A stretch of DNA of 64,000 bases from Candidatus Uhrbacteria bacterium (GTDB lineage: Bacteria; Patescibacteria; ABY1; SG8-24; GWF2-40-263), in the NCBI GenBank assembly GCA_016205975.1, contig JACQSK010000007.1:9869-73868 (forward strand), read 5' to 3'. Every line of letters begins with the position of its first letter. Position 1 is the stretch's first letter. Made by a program: the position numbers and the translations under genes. The notes beneath the pieces are model-generated. The model worked only from the letters and a program-made list of their open reading frames with translations, had not been told where the DNA came from and searched no databases. Shown piece after piece: positions 49,683 to 57,452 of this stretch.

Positions 49683-49801
49683 ACCGTAGACAACGAGCTG
49701 GCATGAGCCATAAGTCTCGTCGAGGTGAACAACGAAAGAGCTCCGCTTTTTCGACCTTGTTCTACGGCGTAAGTCCGTAGTTCATTTATTTAAAGGTCGA
49801 A
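49683..49801 (+). promoter_or_regulatory. Ribosomal L10 leader (autoregulatory RNA)
   Basis: ACCGTAGACAACGAG at 49683 and TCTCGTCGAGGTGA ending near 49728 match the conserved kink-turn of bacterial L10 leaders (GNAGAC...CCGAGGTG); the stem ACGAG/CTCGT closes a TGGC-ATGA-GCCA hairpin. A second stem follows, TTCGACCTT (49750) with AAGGTCGAA (49793), enclosing CTACGG/CCGTAG (49762-49780). L10(L12)4 binding here should repress rplJ-rplL. Confidence 0.85.
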
Positions 49802-49821
49802 CTTTCAATACACTCTCTCTT

Positions 49822-50340
49822 ATGCCCAAAACACGTGCACAAAAGGCAGAGATCGTTGACGAGCTTGCTCAGAAGCTTGGGAAGATGAAGTCCGTCGTGT
49901 TCACGAACATTTCGGGATACACCATGGACGATGCCAACGGCCTGCGTCAGAAAGGACGCGCGGTCGGCGTAGAAGTCATGATCGCTAAGAAGACGCTCCT
50001 CAACCGAGCGCTTCAGGCAAACGGCTTCACCATCGCCCCGCAAGAGCTCGAGGGCAGCATCCTCACCACCATCGGTTTCGATGATGAGGTCGCCGCCGCC
50101 AAGCTCATGGCGGAGTTTGGGAAGGATCGCGAGGCGATCAAGATCGTCGGCGGTATCCTGGAAGGAGCGTTTGTCGGCGCCGCTGCCATCAAACAACTCG
50201 CCACTCTGCCAAGCCGCGAGGCACTTCTCGCCAAGCTGGTCGGCTCCCTCAACGCGCCTATCTCCGGCTTCGTCAATGTCCTTGCCGGGAATCTCCGTTC
50301 ATTGGTTTGCGTCCTTAATGCTATTAAAGCCACAAAATAA
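49822..50340 (+). CDS. rplJ: Large ribosomal subunit protein uL10
   Basis: 172 aa, base of the L7/L12 stalk. Motifs: MPKTRAQKAEIVDELAQKL, SVVFTNISGYTMDDANGLR, VGVEVMIAKKTLLNRAL and the C-terminal helix that carries L12 dimers (PISGFVNVLAGNLRSLVCVLNAI, split). The gene is preceded by an L10 leader and followed by rplL. It is about 49 kb away from secE-nusG-rplK-rplA. Confidence 0.96.
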   Translation: MPKTRAQKAEIVDELAQKLGKMKSVVFTNISGYTMDDANGLRQKGRAVGVEVMIAKKTLLNRALQANGFTIAPQELEGSILTTIGFDDEVAAAKLMAEFGKDREAIKIVGGILEGAFVGAAAIKQLATLPSREALLAKLVGSLNAPISGFVNVLAGNLRSLVCVLNAIKATK

Positions 50341-50346
50341 ATGCTT

Positions 50347-50751
50347 ATGTCAGACGAAACAAAAACCGTCGAGGTTCCTGAGAAGTTTAAGAGCCTCGTT
50401 GCGTCGATCGAGTCCATGTCCGTCTTGGACCTCGCCGATCTCGTGAAAGTCCTCGAAGAGAAGTTCGGCGTGAGTGCCGCGGCTCCTGCCATGATGATGG
50501 CCGCCGGTCCGGCCGCTGGCGCCGCCGCCCCTGAAGAGAAGACGAGCTTCGATGTGGAGCTCACCGCCGCCGGCGAGAACAAGATCAATGCCATCAAGGC
50601 CGTTCGTGCCATCACGGGCCTTGGTCTCAAAGAGGCGAAGGACCTCGTGGACGGTGCGCCCAAGATGGTGAAAGAAGGCGTGGACAAGGCCACGGCCGAC
50701 AGCATCCAGAAGCAGTTGGAAGAAGCGGGTGCCAAGGTGACCGTCAAGTAA
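50347..50751 (+). CDS. rplL: Large ribosomal subunit protein bL12 (L7/L12)
   Basis: 134 aa. N-terminal dimerisation domain (LVASIESMSVLDLADLVKVLEEKFGV, split), an Ala/Pro/Gly hinge with MMMAAGPAAGAAAPEE, and the C-terminal factor-binding domain (KINAIKAVRAITGLGLKEAK, DLVDGAPKMVKEG). An ATG two codons upstream (50341) is also in frame; 50347 fits family length. Confidence 0.96.
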   Translation: MSDETKTVEVPEKFKSLVASIESMSVLDLADLVKVLEEKFGVSAAAPAMMMAAGPAAGAAAPEEKTSFDVELTAAGENKINAIKAVRAITGLGLKEAKDLVDGAPKMVKEGVDKATADSIQKQLEEAGAKVTVK

Positions 50752-50759
50752 GAGATACA

Positions 50760-50790
50760 AAATCCGCGAGGCTGGCTCGCGGATTTTTTT
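50760..50790 (+). terminator. Terminator of rplJ-rplL
   Basis: AATCCGCGAG-GCTGG-CTCGCGGATT followed by TTTTT, a 10-bp perfect stem. It overlaps the end of the convergent gene at 50789. Confidence 0.92.
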
Positions 50791-51166
50791 ATTCAGAGAC
50801 GCGGTTGAGGACCGCGCCGTCGATCGTGATCATGTTCGGATCATCGGTGGTGACGACCGTCATGTTATACTCCTTGCTTCCATCTTTGTAGATTTTTTTG
50901 ACGAGCAGGGATCCATCCAGAAAGCGCTCCGTGATCGCGTAGGTACCTTCTTCTTTATAAGAGGAGTCGGTCGTGAGCGTGTAGCGCGTATCCTGAAACT
51001 CATATTCCATCCACCAGGGATACTCGTCTTCGTTGACGCCTTCCGCGCGCCAGGTGCCGGTGAGCTCGTCAACAGAGACGTCGTTGTTTTGGAATCGGGG
51101 CCAGAGCAGGAAGCCGCCTACGAGCAGGACAGCGAGGATGAGCGTGAGCCAGTGGTGGAGTTTCAT
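50789..51166 (-). CDS. Small membrane-anchored protein, unknown
   Basis: 125 aa. One N-terminal transmembrane helix (HHWLTLILAVLLVGGFLLW) and a beta-rich outside domain of lipocalin-like or DUF-type pattern (LTGTWRAEGVNEDEYPWWM, YTLTTDSSYKEEGTY, GSKEYNMTVV). It follows the 51171 gene at 4 nt spacing on the same strand. Confidence 0.7.
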   Translation of the reverse strand: MKLHHWLTLILAVLLVGGFLLWPRFQNNDVSVDELTGTWRAEGVNEDEYPWWMEYEFQDTRYTLTTDSSYKEEGTYAITERFLDGSLLVKKIYKDGSKEYNMTVVTTDDPNMITIDGAVLNRVSE

Positions 51167-51170
51167 AGGA

Positions 51171-53381
51171 TTAACGGAGGTGACTTGCCGCGATCGAATA
51201 AAGTTTCGATCCGGCTAAAAGATAAATGGTGTAGCCCGCTTCGTCAACCGCAAAGTCGGTCAGGCCTTCGAACGCGCCGGAGCGATATTGCACGACGAAC
51301 TCGCCGCTCTCTTTTTCAAATACGATCAGACGGTGGGTGGCGGGTTCAAGGGCATAGAGGTACCGGCTTTCGGGATTGGTCCACAACCGGATCGCGCTGG
51401 TGAGAGGCGGATCCACCACGCCGGCATCCCAGCCGTCCTCGCTGCCGCTGGTAAACCGCGAGATCCTGCCGTTTTTCATGAGCACATACACGCTGCCGTC
51501 GATGGCCAAGGACGCGGCATTATCGAAGGAGACGGTGCGGGAGGTGATCCAGTTGGATTCGTCGTTGAACGTCGAACCGCTGCGGGAGAAGCGCAGCACC
51601 TGGCCCTCGAGTGCGGCAGAGGTCGGACGCAACACGTACAGACGGTTGGCGTAAGCCTCCAGGTCCACCCAAGAGGCGTGGCTCGCTCCCGTGGCGGTGA
51701 GCGTTCCGTCGTCTTGAGAGACAAGCGACACGGCGCCGTCATCGCCTAGAACATAGACGCGCCCTTCTTCCTCGGAGGCGGCGCGCGCGGGAGTGCCCTT
51801 GGCGTCATCTCCTACGACGACCTCGAATCGTTTCGTCTCGCGGTTGAACACATAGACGCGGCCGTCGGAACCGAACACATACAGCGCGCCCGCGCTTGAG
51901 AGCAGACTGTTGCCGAACACGCCGTCCACCACGCTCGCGAGGTCGCCCAGGAGCGGGGGATTGGGAATGGTGACGAGGTGGCGGATTTCGTCCAGCGCGC
52001 TCTCCAGGCTGCTTTGCAGCTCTTGGGATTTGGCCTCGCGCTCAGGCGTGTCTGTGCTGAGGTTTTCGATGAGCGTCTGGGCATTCAGGTAGAGGCTTCT
52101 CGCTTGGTCTTCGTCTTTGTAGATCACGGCGCCGCCCGCGCGCTCCATGAGGTCCTCAATGGTGACGAGACTTTCCTGGTAGGTTGTTTCCTCGGCGGTG
52201 CGCGCTTGGGAACGCGAGAGGAAGATAATGCCTACGATCAGGACGAGGACCGCCACGGCAATGCCCAGGATCAGAAACTGCGTGCCGCGCGGGACGCGTT
52301 GCGTTTGGCGGATGAGCGAGCGCAGCTGGGTCAGGCCGTGTTCCTTGCTGAATCGGATCCGTTTTTTCAGGCGTGTGCGTTCTTGTTCGCTGGCCAGGGT
52401 CTTGATGGCCGTGCGGGCGTGGTGAAAGGCGCGCTTGCCAAGGAACAGGAGGACATGCAGCAGCAGGCGGGCGATGCGTTTGAAGGTGGCAGCCGTTGAG
52501 TCGCGGGCATTCAGGTCTTGGAGGATGCGTGATTTCGAACGCGTTCGGTTTTTGGCCCACAAGAGGACACGCTGAACCAAGGAAGAAAGTTTCGGACGCT
52601 GGTCTTCCAAGAGGTCATGGGTGGAGGACTCCATGCGTTGAAACTCTCCCACGGAGACGTCCGCCCGGAGCACGGCCGTTCGTTCGTCGTTGCCGAGCGC
52701 GTGTGCATCGGCGTCGGAAACTTTGAGTACCACGAGCAGCAGGCCGTCCTTGTGTGAGAAGTACTGACGCACTTTTTCAACCGCGCTCACCGGGGGAAGG
52801 GTGGAGAGGATCTGGTTCAGCTCGTCTGGGACGATGGCGCGCTGGAGGTCCTTGTCGCAGACGCAGAACACGTCACCCGGATGCAGGTCGCCGTCCAACA
52901 CGACCGCAAAGGTTTTTTCCCAGGTGGGAAGGGACTGTTCGGTTTGGATGCCGCGGAAGAGGTTGAAGATTTGGTAGCGCTGGGAAGGTTTTTTGTGCAG
53001 GAACAGCGCCGTGAGCTCGCCGGTTCCCGACAGGAACATCTGGCGCGCGGAGGCCACGCCCACCAGCGCGTGGACGTGCTCGATAGGAAGGACGAAGCGG
53101 CCCTCGCGCACGGAGGCGGACAAGGTCTCGTTGAGCGCACCAAGGAATTGTTCAAAACGGTGTTGGGGGTTTGCCTCCTTGCCGAAGGAGTCGGCCAGGC
53201 GGTGCATTTGGTCGTTCAGGATTTGCAAGAACGCCTCTGCGTCCGCGTTGTCCTTTTTCGTGTAGCTCAACATGAACACAAAACCTCCTCGGTCTTGGAC
53301 GGGGAGGAGCAGCGAAACACCCCGAATGTGTTCATCCGGAGATTGCGGTTGATAGTGTGCAGCTTTCAGCTCGGTGGCCAT
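51171..53381 (-). CDS. Large membrane protein: PP2C-like N-terminal domain, TM, beta-propeller-like C-terminal domain
   Basis: 736 aa. The cytoplasmic part (1-260) reads like a degenerate PP2C/SpoIIE domain (FVFMLSYTKKDNADAEAFL, GVASARQMFLSGTGELTALFL, TFAVVLDGDLHPGDVFCVCDKDL) without the metal aspartate motifs. A basic stretch and one transmembrane helix (about 370-392) follow, then a helical linker and a six-bladed propeller-like outside domain (SSAGALYVFGSDGRVYVFN, GSVYVLMKNGRISRFT, NPESRYLYALEPATHRLIVF, split). It may sense outside ligands and act through the inside domain. I take the second ATG (53381), which has T at -1. Co-transcribed with gene 50789. Confidence 0.75.
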   Translation of the reverse strand: MATELKAAHYQPQSPDEHIRGVSLLLPVQDRGGFVFMLSYTKKDNADAEAFLQILNDQMHRLADSFGKEANPQHRFEQFLGALNETLSASVREGRFVLPIEHVHALVGVASARQMFLSGTGELTALFLHKKPSQRYQIFNLFRGIQTEQSLPTWEKTFAVVLDGDLHPGDVFCVCDKDLQRAIVPDELNQILSTLPPVSAVEKVRQYFSHKDGLLLVVLKVSDADAHALGNDERTAVLRADVSVGEFQRMESSTHDLLEDQRPKLSSLVQRVLLWAKNRTRSKSRILQDLNARDSTAATFKRIARLLLHVLLFLGKRAFHHARTAIKTLASEQERTRLKKRIRFSKEHGLTQLRSLIRQTQRVPRGTQFLILGIAVAVLVLIVGIIFLSRSQARTAEETTYQESLVTIEDLMERAGGAVIYKDEDQARSLYLNAQTLIENLSTDTPEREAKSQELQSSLESALDEIRHLVTIPNPPLLGDLASVVDGVFGNSLLSSAGALYVFGSDGRVYVFNRETKRFEVVVGDDAKGTPARAASEEEGRVYVLGDDGAVSLVSQDDGTLTATGASHASWVDLEAYANRLYVLRPTSAALEGQVLRFSRSGSTFNDESNWITSRTVSFDNAASLAIDGSVYVLMKNGRISRFTSGSEDGWDAGVVDPPLTSAIRLWTNPESRYLYALEPATHRLIVFEKESGEFVVQYRSGAFEGLTDFAVDEAGYTIYLLAGSKLYSIAASHLR

Positions 53382-53412
53382 ACCCATTTGCTCTCAACGG
53401 CTCGTTTGTGTA

Positions 53413-53420
53413 CATTATAC
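53413..53420. promoter_or_regulatory. Overlapping divergent -10 boxes
   Basis: ACATTATACTC gives TATACT on plus (53415-53420) and TATAAT on minus (53413-53418), feeding genes 53453 and 51171. Same arrangement as at 42195. Confidence 0.6.
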
Positions 53421-53452
53421 TCGAGTTGTTTCAAGGCGCAAATGAAGCCATT

Positions 53453-54058
53453 ATGAGTAAAAAACCGTTCAAGCTTGAACAGATGTTTGGTTCAAAGACG
53501 CGCGCGCATCTGTTGGCGCTTTTTCTTCAGCATCCCGACGAAGCCTTCTTTGTCCGCGAGCTGACGCGTCGAATCAACGCCCAGCTGAACTCCGTGCGCC
53601 GCGAGCTGAAGAACTTGGTTGACCTGAACCTCATCACAGAAAAAGTCGGGACAGACAAGCACGCCAAAAAACTTTCCGAGAAAAAAAAATACTACTGCGT
53701 GAACACGGATTTTATTCTCTACGAAGATCTGCGCTCTTTTTTTCAAAAGGTGCAGATTCTTTTGAAGCAGAATCTTGTCCAAGAGATTGAAGAGAAGGGC
53801 CGCGTCGACTACTTTGCTTTTACCGGCAGGTTCGTGGACGCACCGGATATTCCGACGGACATTTTGATCGTGGGCGCGATCAAGCAGACGGATCTGGAAA
53901 AGATGATTGGGAAGTTCGAGGCGGAGATCCCCTATGAGATCAACTACACGCTTATGCCCAAGGATGAGTTTTTAGATCGCCGCCAGGTGGCGGACCGCTT
54001 CCTTTTTTCCGTGTTGAACGGCGAGAAGGTCGTCATGATCGATCGGCTCCATCCCTAG
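53453..54058 (+). CDS. Winged-helix DNA-binding protein (ArsR-like)
   Basis: 201 aa. Residues 1-75 form a winged helix: KTRAHLLALFLQHPDEAFF, VRELTRRINAQLNSVRREL, KNLVDLNLITEKV. The second half (FILYEDLRSFFQKVQILL to DFIPTDILIVGA region) resembles a nucleotidyltransferase-like fold fused to such HTH domains in CPR and archaeal proteins. It probably regulates transcription, possibly of the divergent membrane gene. tsaB follows 3 nt after. Confidence 0.82.
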   Translation: MSKKPFKLEQMFGSKTRAHLLALFLQHPDEAFFVRELTRRINAQLNSVRRELKNLVDLNLITEKVGTDKHAKKLSEKKKYYCVNTDFILYEDLRSFFQKVQILLKQNLVQEIEEKGRVDYFAFTGRFVDAPDIPTDILIVGAIKQTDLEKMIGKFEAEIPYEINYTLMPKDEFLDRRQVADRFLFSVLNGEKVVMIDRLHP

Positions 54059-54061
54059 CGT

Positions 54062-54469
54062 ATGGAACTCGCTTTGAGCGCACAGACGGTTGGGAGCGTG
54101 TCGATTGCCTTGATGGATGGCGCGCGCGTTCAAAAAAAAAGCGACGTGGACGCCGCTCCTGACCAATTCCTGAAGGCCATTGCCGAAACGCTCGGTGCCT
54201 GGGGCGTCCCCCTCTCTTCGTTCACGCGAATCGTCGTGGTGGTGGGCCCAGGTTCATTCACCTCGTGCCGCGTCATCACAACCATCGCCAACGCGATCGG
54301 CTTTACCCAGACGATACCGGTTGTGGGTGTGGAGAATCCCGACCATCGCCCCTTGGATGAGCTTTCGATTCCGGAGGATGCCTCCGCGTTCGCCGTTCCC
54401 TCCTACGACCGTCCACCGAACATTACCAAGCCGCATTCCACCCGCATGGGGATAAATAGAGTGGAATGA
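54062..54469 (+). CDS. tsaB: TsaB-like protein, short
   Basis: 135 aa, little more than half of usual TsaB. It keeps the N-terminal ASKHA strand pair and VVVVGPGSFTSCRVITTIANAIGF with VGVEN, the core TsaB pattern (GPGSFTGLR). TsaB is the scaffold partner of TsaD for t6A37 tRNA modification. The C-terminal ASKHA subdomain is absent and replaced by about 30 residues without structure. CPR genomes often carry short TsaB. Starts 3 nt after the HTH gene. Confidence 0.75.
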   Translation: MELALSAQTVGSVSIALMDGARVQKKSDVDAAPDQFLKAIAETLGAWGVPLSSFTRIVVVVGPGSFTSCRVITTIANAIGFTQTIPVVGVENPDHRPLDELSIPEDASAFAVPSYDRPPNITKPHSTRMGINRVE

Positions 54470-54531
54470 GTTGTCTTCAGGTGATACATTAAACCCAATC
54501 GTTAATTCATTTTTTTAATCAAATCCTCTCT

Positions 54532-55212
54532 ATGCCTTTTTCCTATGCCGTGCTTCAAGAGCCACTCTTAGAGCTCTGGAACACGATCGTCGCTTATCTC
54601 CCCAACGTGATCGGGGCGGTTCTCGTTTTCCTCATCGGCGTCATCGTTGCCCTGATTTTGCGCAGCGTGATTGTCAAAGTCGTCGCCGTCTTGCGCATTG
54701 ACGAGCTGGCTCGCAAGCTCGAGCTCACGCATCAGTTTGAGCGCGTTGGTCTGCGCCTGCACATCGGCGGGCTGTTGGGATGGATCGTGAAGTGGTTCTT
54801 CGTCATCATCGGCCTCATTGCCGCCACGGACATCTTGGGATGGGAACAGGTGACGGATTACTTGCAGCAGGTGGTGCTGTTCGTGCCAAACGTGATCATT
54901 GCCGTGATCATCCTGTTGGCTGGAATCTTGTTGGGCAACTTCGTGCAGAACGTCGTCAAGTCGGCCGTGGAAGCCGCGTCGCTTGCGAGCGCCGATTTCC
55001 TCTCAGGCATCGCCAAGTGGTCGATCCTCATCTTCAGCTTCATGGCGGCGTTGGTTCAGCTCCAGATTGCCCCCGAGCTCATCCGCGTGCTCTTCACGGG
55101 GCTTGTGGCTCTGTTGGCGCTGGCCGGCGGCCTGGCCTTTGGTCTGGGCGGCAAGGAACACGCGCATCAATTCTTGAACCGTCTGAAGAAAGATATTTCT
55201 TCCGAGCGATAA
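54532..55212 (+). CDS. Small-conductance mechanosensitive channel-like (TM-helix repeat) protein
   Basis: 226 aa, five transmembrane helices. Each half has the TM_helix repeat pattern (NVIGAVLVFLIGVIVALIL, NVIIAVIILLAGILLGNF, LFTGLVALLALAGGLAFGLG), ending GGKEHAHQFLNRLKK. It lacks the MscS beta domain. The CmpX/TM-helix family may gate ions or scaffold membrane proteins. Confidence 0.85.
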   Translation: MPFSYAVLQEPLLELWNTIVAYLPNVIGAVLVFLIGVIVALILRSVIVKVVAVLRIDELARKLELTHQFERVGLRLHIGGLLGWIVKWFFVIIGLIAATDILGWEQVTDYLQQVVLFVPNVIIAVIILLAGILLGNFVQNVVKSAVEAASLASADFLSGIAKWSILIFSFMAALVQLQIAPELIRVLFTGLVALLALAGGLAFGLGGKEHAHQFLNRLKKDISSER

Positions 55213-56697
55213 ATGGACGACCGCTACACGTACGGAAATTTGCGTTTTTGGGAAGAGTTCCCCGGCCTCTTGGTTTGGGGGACTTTTGCTCTTGCACTCA
55301 GCTTGTCTTTCTTGCGGCCCTTATGGGTGATCGTGTTCATCCTCGTGTTTGATCTGCTCTGGCTCTACCGCGTGCTCTACTTCAATATTTTCGTTGTCAT
55401 CTCTTGGAGGCGTTACCACGCCGCTGCGCGCACGGACTGGCAGAGCAAGCTTGCGGAGGTCCCTTCCTGCGCGCGCGTGCATCACCTCGTTTTTTTGCCG
55501 ACCTATCAAGAGACGTATGCCATCATTCGCGAGACGCTCAAGTCGTTGAAGGAAAATCCCTTTCCCAACGATCGGATCATCGTGGTGTTGGGAGGAGAAG
55601 AAGCGGACGGGGAGGCGTTTGGCAAGCACGCACAGCGCGCCAAAAAAGAATTCGGGTCCGTGTTCAAGGAGCTGATCGTGACCGTGCACCCCAAAGGGCT
55701 CTCGGGGGAGATCCCCGGCAAGGGGTCGAACTTGAACTGGATGGGTCATCAGGTGGAAAAGGTTTTGAGTGAGACGTATCCCCACATAGCCGATGAGGAT
55801 ATCGTCGTTTCCGCTTTCGACGTGGATACGATCGCGCATCCGCAGTATTTTTCCTACCTTGCGTATCTCTATTGTACGGTTCCCGAACCGACGCGCAGCT
55901 CCTACCAACCCATCGCCATGTTCTCCAACAACATCTGGAGCGCCTCGGCGCCTGTCAGGATCGCCGCGTTTGGAACGACGTTCTGGCTCTTCGGTGAGCT
56001 CACGCGCGCCGATCGGCTGTGGACGTTCTCCTCGCACTCTATGCCCTGGAAGATGTTGAAGGACGTGCGCTTCTGGCAGAAGGACATCGTGAGCGAGGAC
56101 TCGCGCATCTTCATGCAGGCGTTCCTTCACTATCATGGCGACTACCGCGTGACGCCGATGTTCCTGCCTGTCTCCATGGACGCCGTGACCGGCAAGACGT
56201 ACCTGGAGTCCTTGAAGGGCCTGTATGTGCAGATGCGGCGCTGGGCGTGGGGTGTGGAGCATCTGCCGTACTTGGTGCATGGGTTCAAACGGGACAAGCA
56301 GATTTCAGGCTGGAAAAAATTCCGTTATTTTTTCAACCACGTGGAGGGGATGTACACGTGGGCCACGGCGCCTATCACGATGTTCGTCTTGGGCTGGCTG
56401 CCTCTGTGGGTCGCCAAAGGGGAAACCAATGCGCTCATCCAGGCAGCCCCGTTTACCCTGGAACAGCTCATGCAGTTTGCCATGGTCGGTATTTTGATCT
56501 CGGCCGTGATGTCCTTGACGCTTCTCCCTCGCCGTCCTCAGGAAGTGCGCAAGCATGCCTGGGTGGTGATGGGCCTGCAGTGGATCCTCTTGCCCGTGAC
56601 GTTTATTTTGTTCGGTTCCTTTCCAGCGATCGACGCCCAGACGCGGCTGATGCTTGGGAAGTACTTGGGGTTTCATGTAACCAAAAAGACGAGGTAG
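55213..56697 (+). CDS. Membrane glycosyltransferase, family 2
   Basis: 494 aa. Two N-terminal helices, then a GT-A domain: HHLVFLPTYQETYAIIRETL, IVVLGGEEADGEAFG, SAFDVDTIAHPQYFSYL with the DxD, DIVSEDSRIFMQAFLH (ED catalytic pair) and MRRWAWGVEHL in the Q/RxxRW position. Three or four C-terminal helices follow. The layout is like cellulose synthase/BcsA-type processive enzymes. It starts right after the stop of the mechanosensitive-like gene. Confidence 0.88.
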   Translation: MDDRYTYGNLRFWEEFPGLLVWGTFALALSLSFLRPLWVIVFILVFDLLWLYRVLYFNIFVVISWRRYHAAARTDWQSKLAEVPSCARVHHLVFLPTYQETYAIIRETLKSLKENPFPNDRIIVVLGGEEADGEAFGKHAQRAKKEFGSVFKELIVTVHPKGLSGEIPGKGSNLNWMGHQVEKVLSETYPHIADEDIVVSAFDVDTIAHPQYFSYLAYLYCTVPEPTRSSYQPIAMFSNNIWSASAPVRIAAFGTTFWLFGELTRADRLWTFSSHSMPWKMLKDVRFWQKDIVSEDSRIFMQAFLHYHGDYRVTPMFLPVSMDAVTGKTYLESLKGLYVQMRRWAWGVEHLPYLVHGFKRDKQISGWKKFRYFFNHVEGMYTWATAPITMFVLGWLPLWVAKGETNALIQAAPFTLEQLMQFAMVGILISAVMSLTLLPRRPQEVRKHAWVVMGLQWILLPVTFILFGSFPAIDAQTRLMLGKYLGFHVTKKTR

Positions 56698-56714
56698 CCT
56701 ACCTCGTCTTTTTT
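56683..56714. terminator. Bidirectional terminator
   Basis: AAAAAGACGAGGTA-GCC-TACCTCGTCTTTTT, a 14-bp perfect stem with T-runs on both strands. It serves gene 55213 on plus and gene 56699 on minus and overlaps both coding ends. Confidence 0.92.
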
Positions 56715-57412
56715 AAGACGGTTCTCGTTTCGAACCCTCCGCGATCGGCGCGTTTTTTTGTTTGGATGAGCTGGAGCTGTTCGCGCGGTGTGCCCGTGAT
56801 TGCGGTGAGGCTGTGGATGACCTCAAGTATGTCGGCGAGCTCCTCCGTATCTTCGCTTTCGAGATACTCGAGAACTTCCTCGCAGAGCTTCGCACGTAGG
56901 CGTTCTTTATATTCTTGTTCGTCTGCCGCGTAGAAGTCTGCCGTCTGGCCCTGCGCCTGGACGATCTCGACGATTTTGTCGCGTACGAGTTTGTCGTGGC
57001 AGACGTACAGCGGGTGATAACCTTGGCGCAGAAGCAAGTCCACGGGGGAGAACCGTGGAGAGGGAAGCGCCTCCCACGCAAACCACTCCCAGCCTGAACA
57101 CTTATCGGGTTCACAGACGCGCGGCTCTCCCGAGGCCCAGTCGGCTCGCATGAAGATCGTGATGTAGTGCGTGCCCCATGCGGGGATCGGATCGTTGACC
57201 ACGGCGGCAAAACGGACATTCTGGATTTCGATACCGACTTCCTCGCGCGTCTCCCGCCTGGCACAGTCCTCCCAGCTCTCCCCAAACTCAAGGTGCCCGC
57301 CAGACGGGCTCCATGTTCCCGCGCCGTGTGCGCCTTGCCGCATTCCCATAAGTACCTTGCCGTCTTTGACGACCAGGACGCCGATTCCTACTCTCGGTCG
57401 TTCAGCGTTCAT
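56699..57412 (-). CDS. Nudix hydrolase fused to MazG/HisE-like pyrophosphohydrolase
   Basis: 237 aa. Residues 1-130 are a Nudix domain with the full box G-x5-E-x7-R-E-U-x-E-E-x-G-U (GHLEFGESWEDCARRETREE). Residues about 135-237 form a helical MazG-type domain: VCHDKLVRDKIVEIVQAQG, RLRAKLCEEVLEYLES and EELADILEVIHSL (the E-x2-E and E-x2-D metal pairs), then FETRTVL. Both fold types clean up non-canonical NTPs, so the fusion is a two-step sanitation enzyme candidate; substrates unknown. Convergent with the glycosyltransferase gene. Confidence 0.87.
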   Translation of the reverse strand: MNAERPRVGIGVLVVKDGKVLMGMRQGAHGAGTWSPSGGHLEFGESWEDCARRETREEVGIEIQNVRFAAVVNDPIPAWGTHYITIFMRADWASGEPRVCEPDKCSGWEWFAWEALPSPRFSPVDLLLRQGYHPLYVCHDKLVRDKIVEIVQAQGQTADFYAADEQEYKERLRAKLCEEVLEYLESEDTEELADILEVIHSLTAITGTPREQLQLIQTKKRADRGGFETRTVLKKTR

Positions 57413-57437
57413 ACGTTGTTTTCCTTCAGGTGTTTGT

Positions 57438-57443
57438 TATCAT
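57438..57443 (+). promoter_or_regulatory. Extended -10 of leaderless GT2 gene
   Basis: TGT-TATCAT ends 9 nt before ATG 57453. Confidence 0.5.
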
Positions 57444-57452
57444 ACAGCCTGT

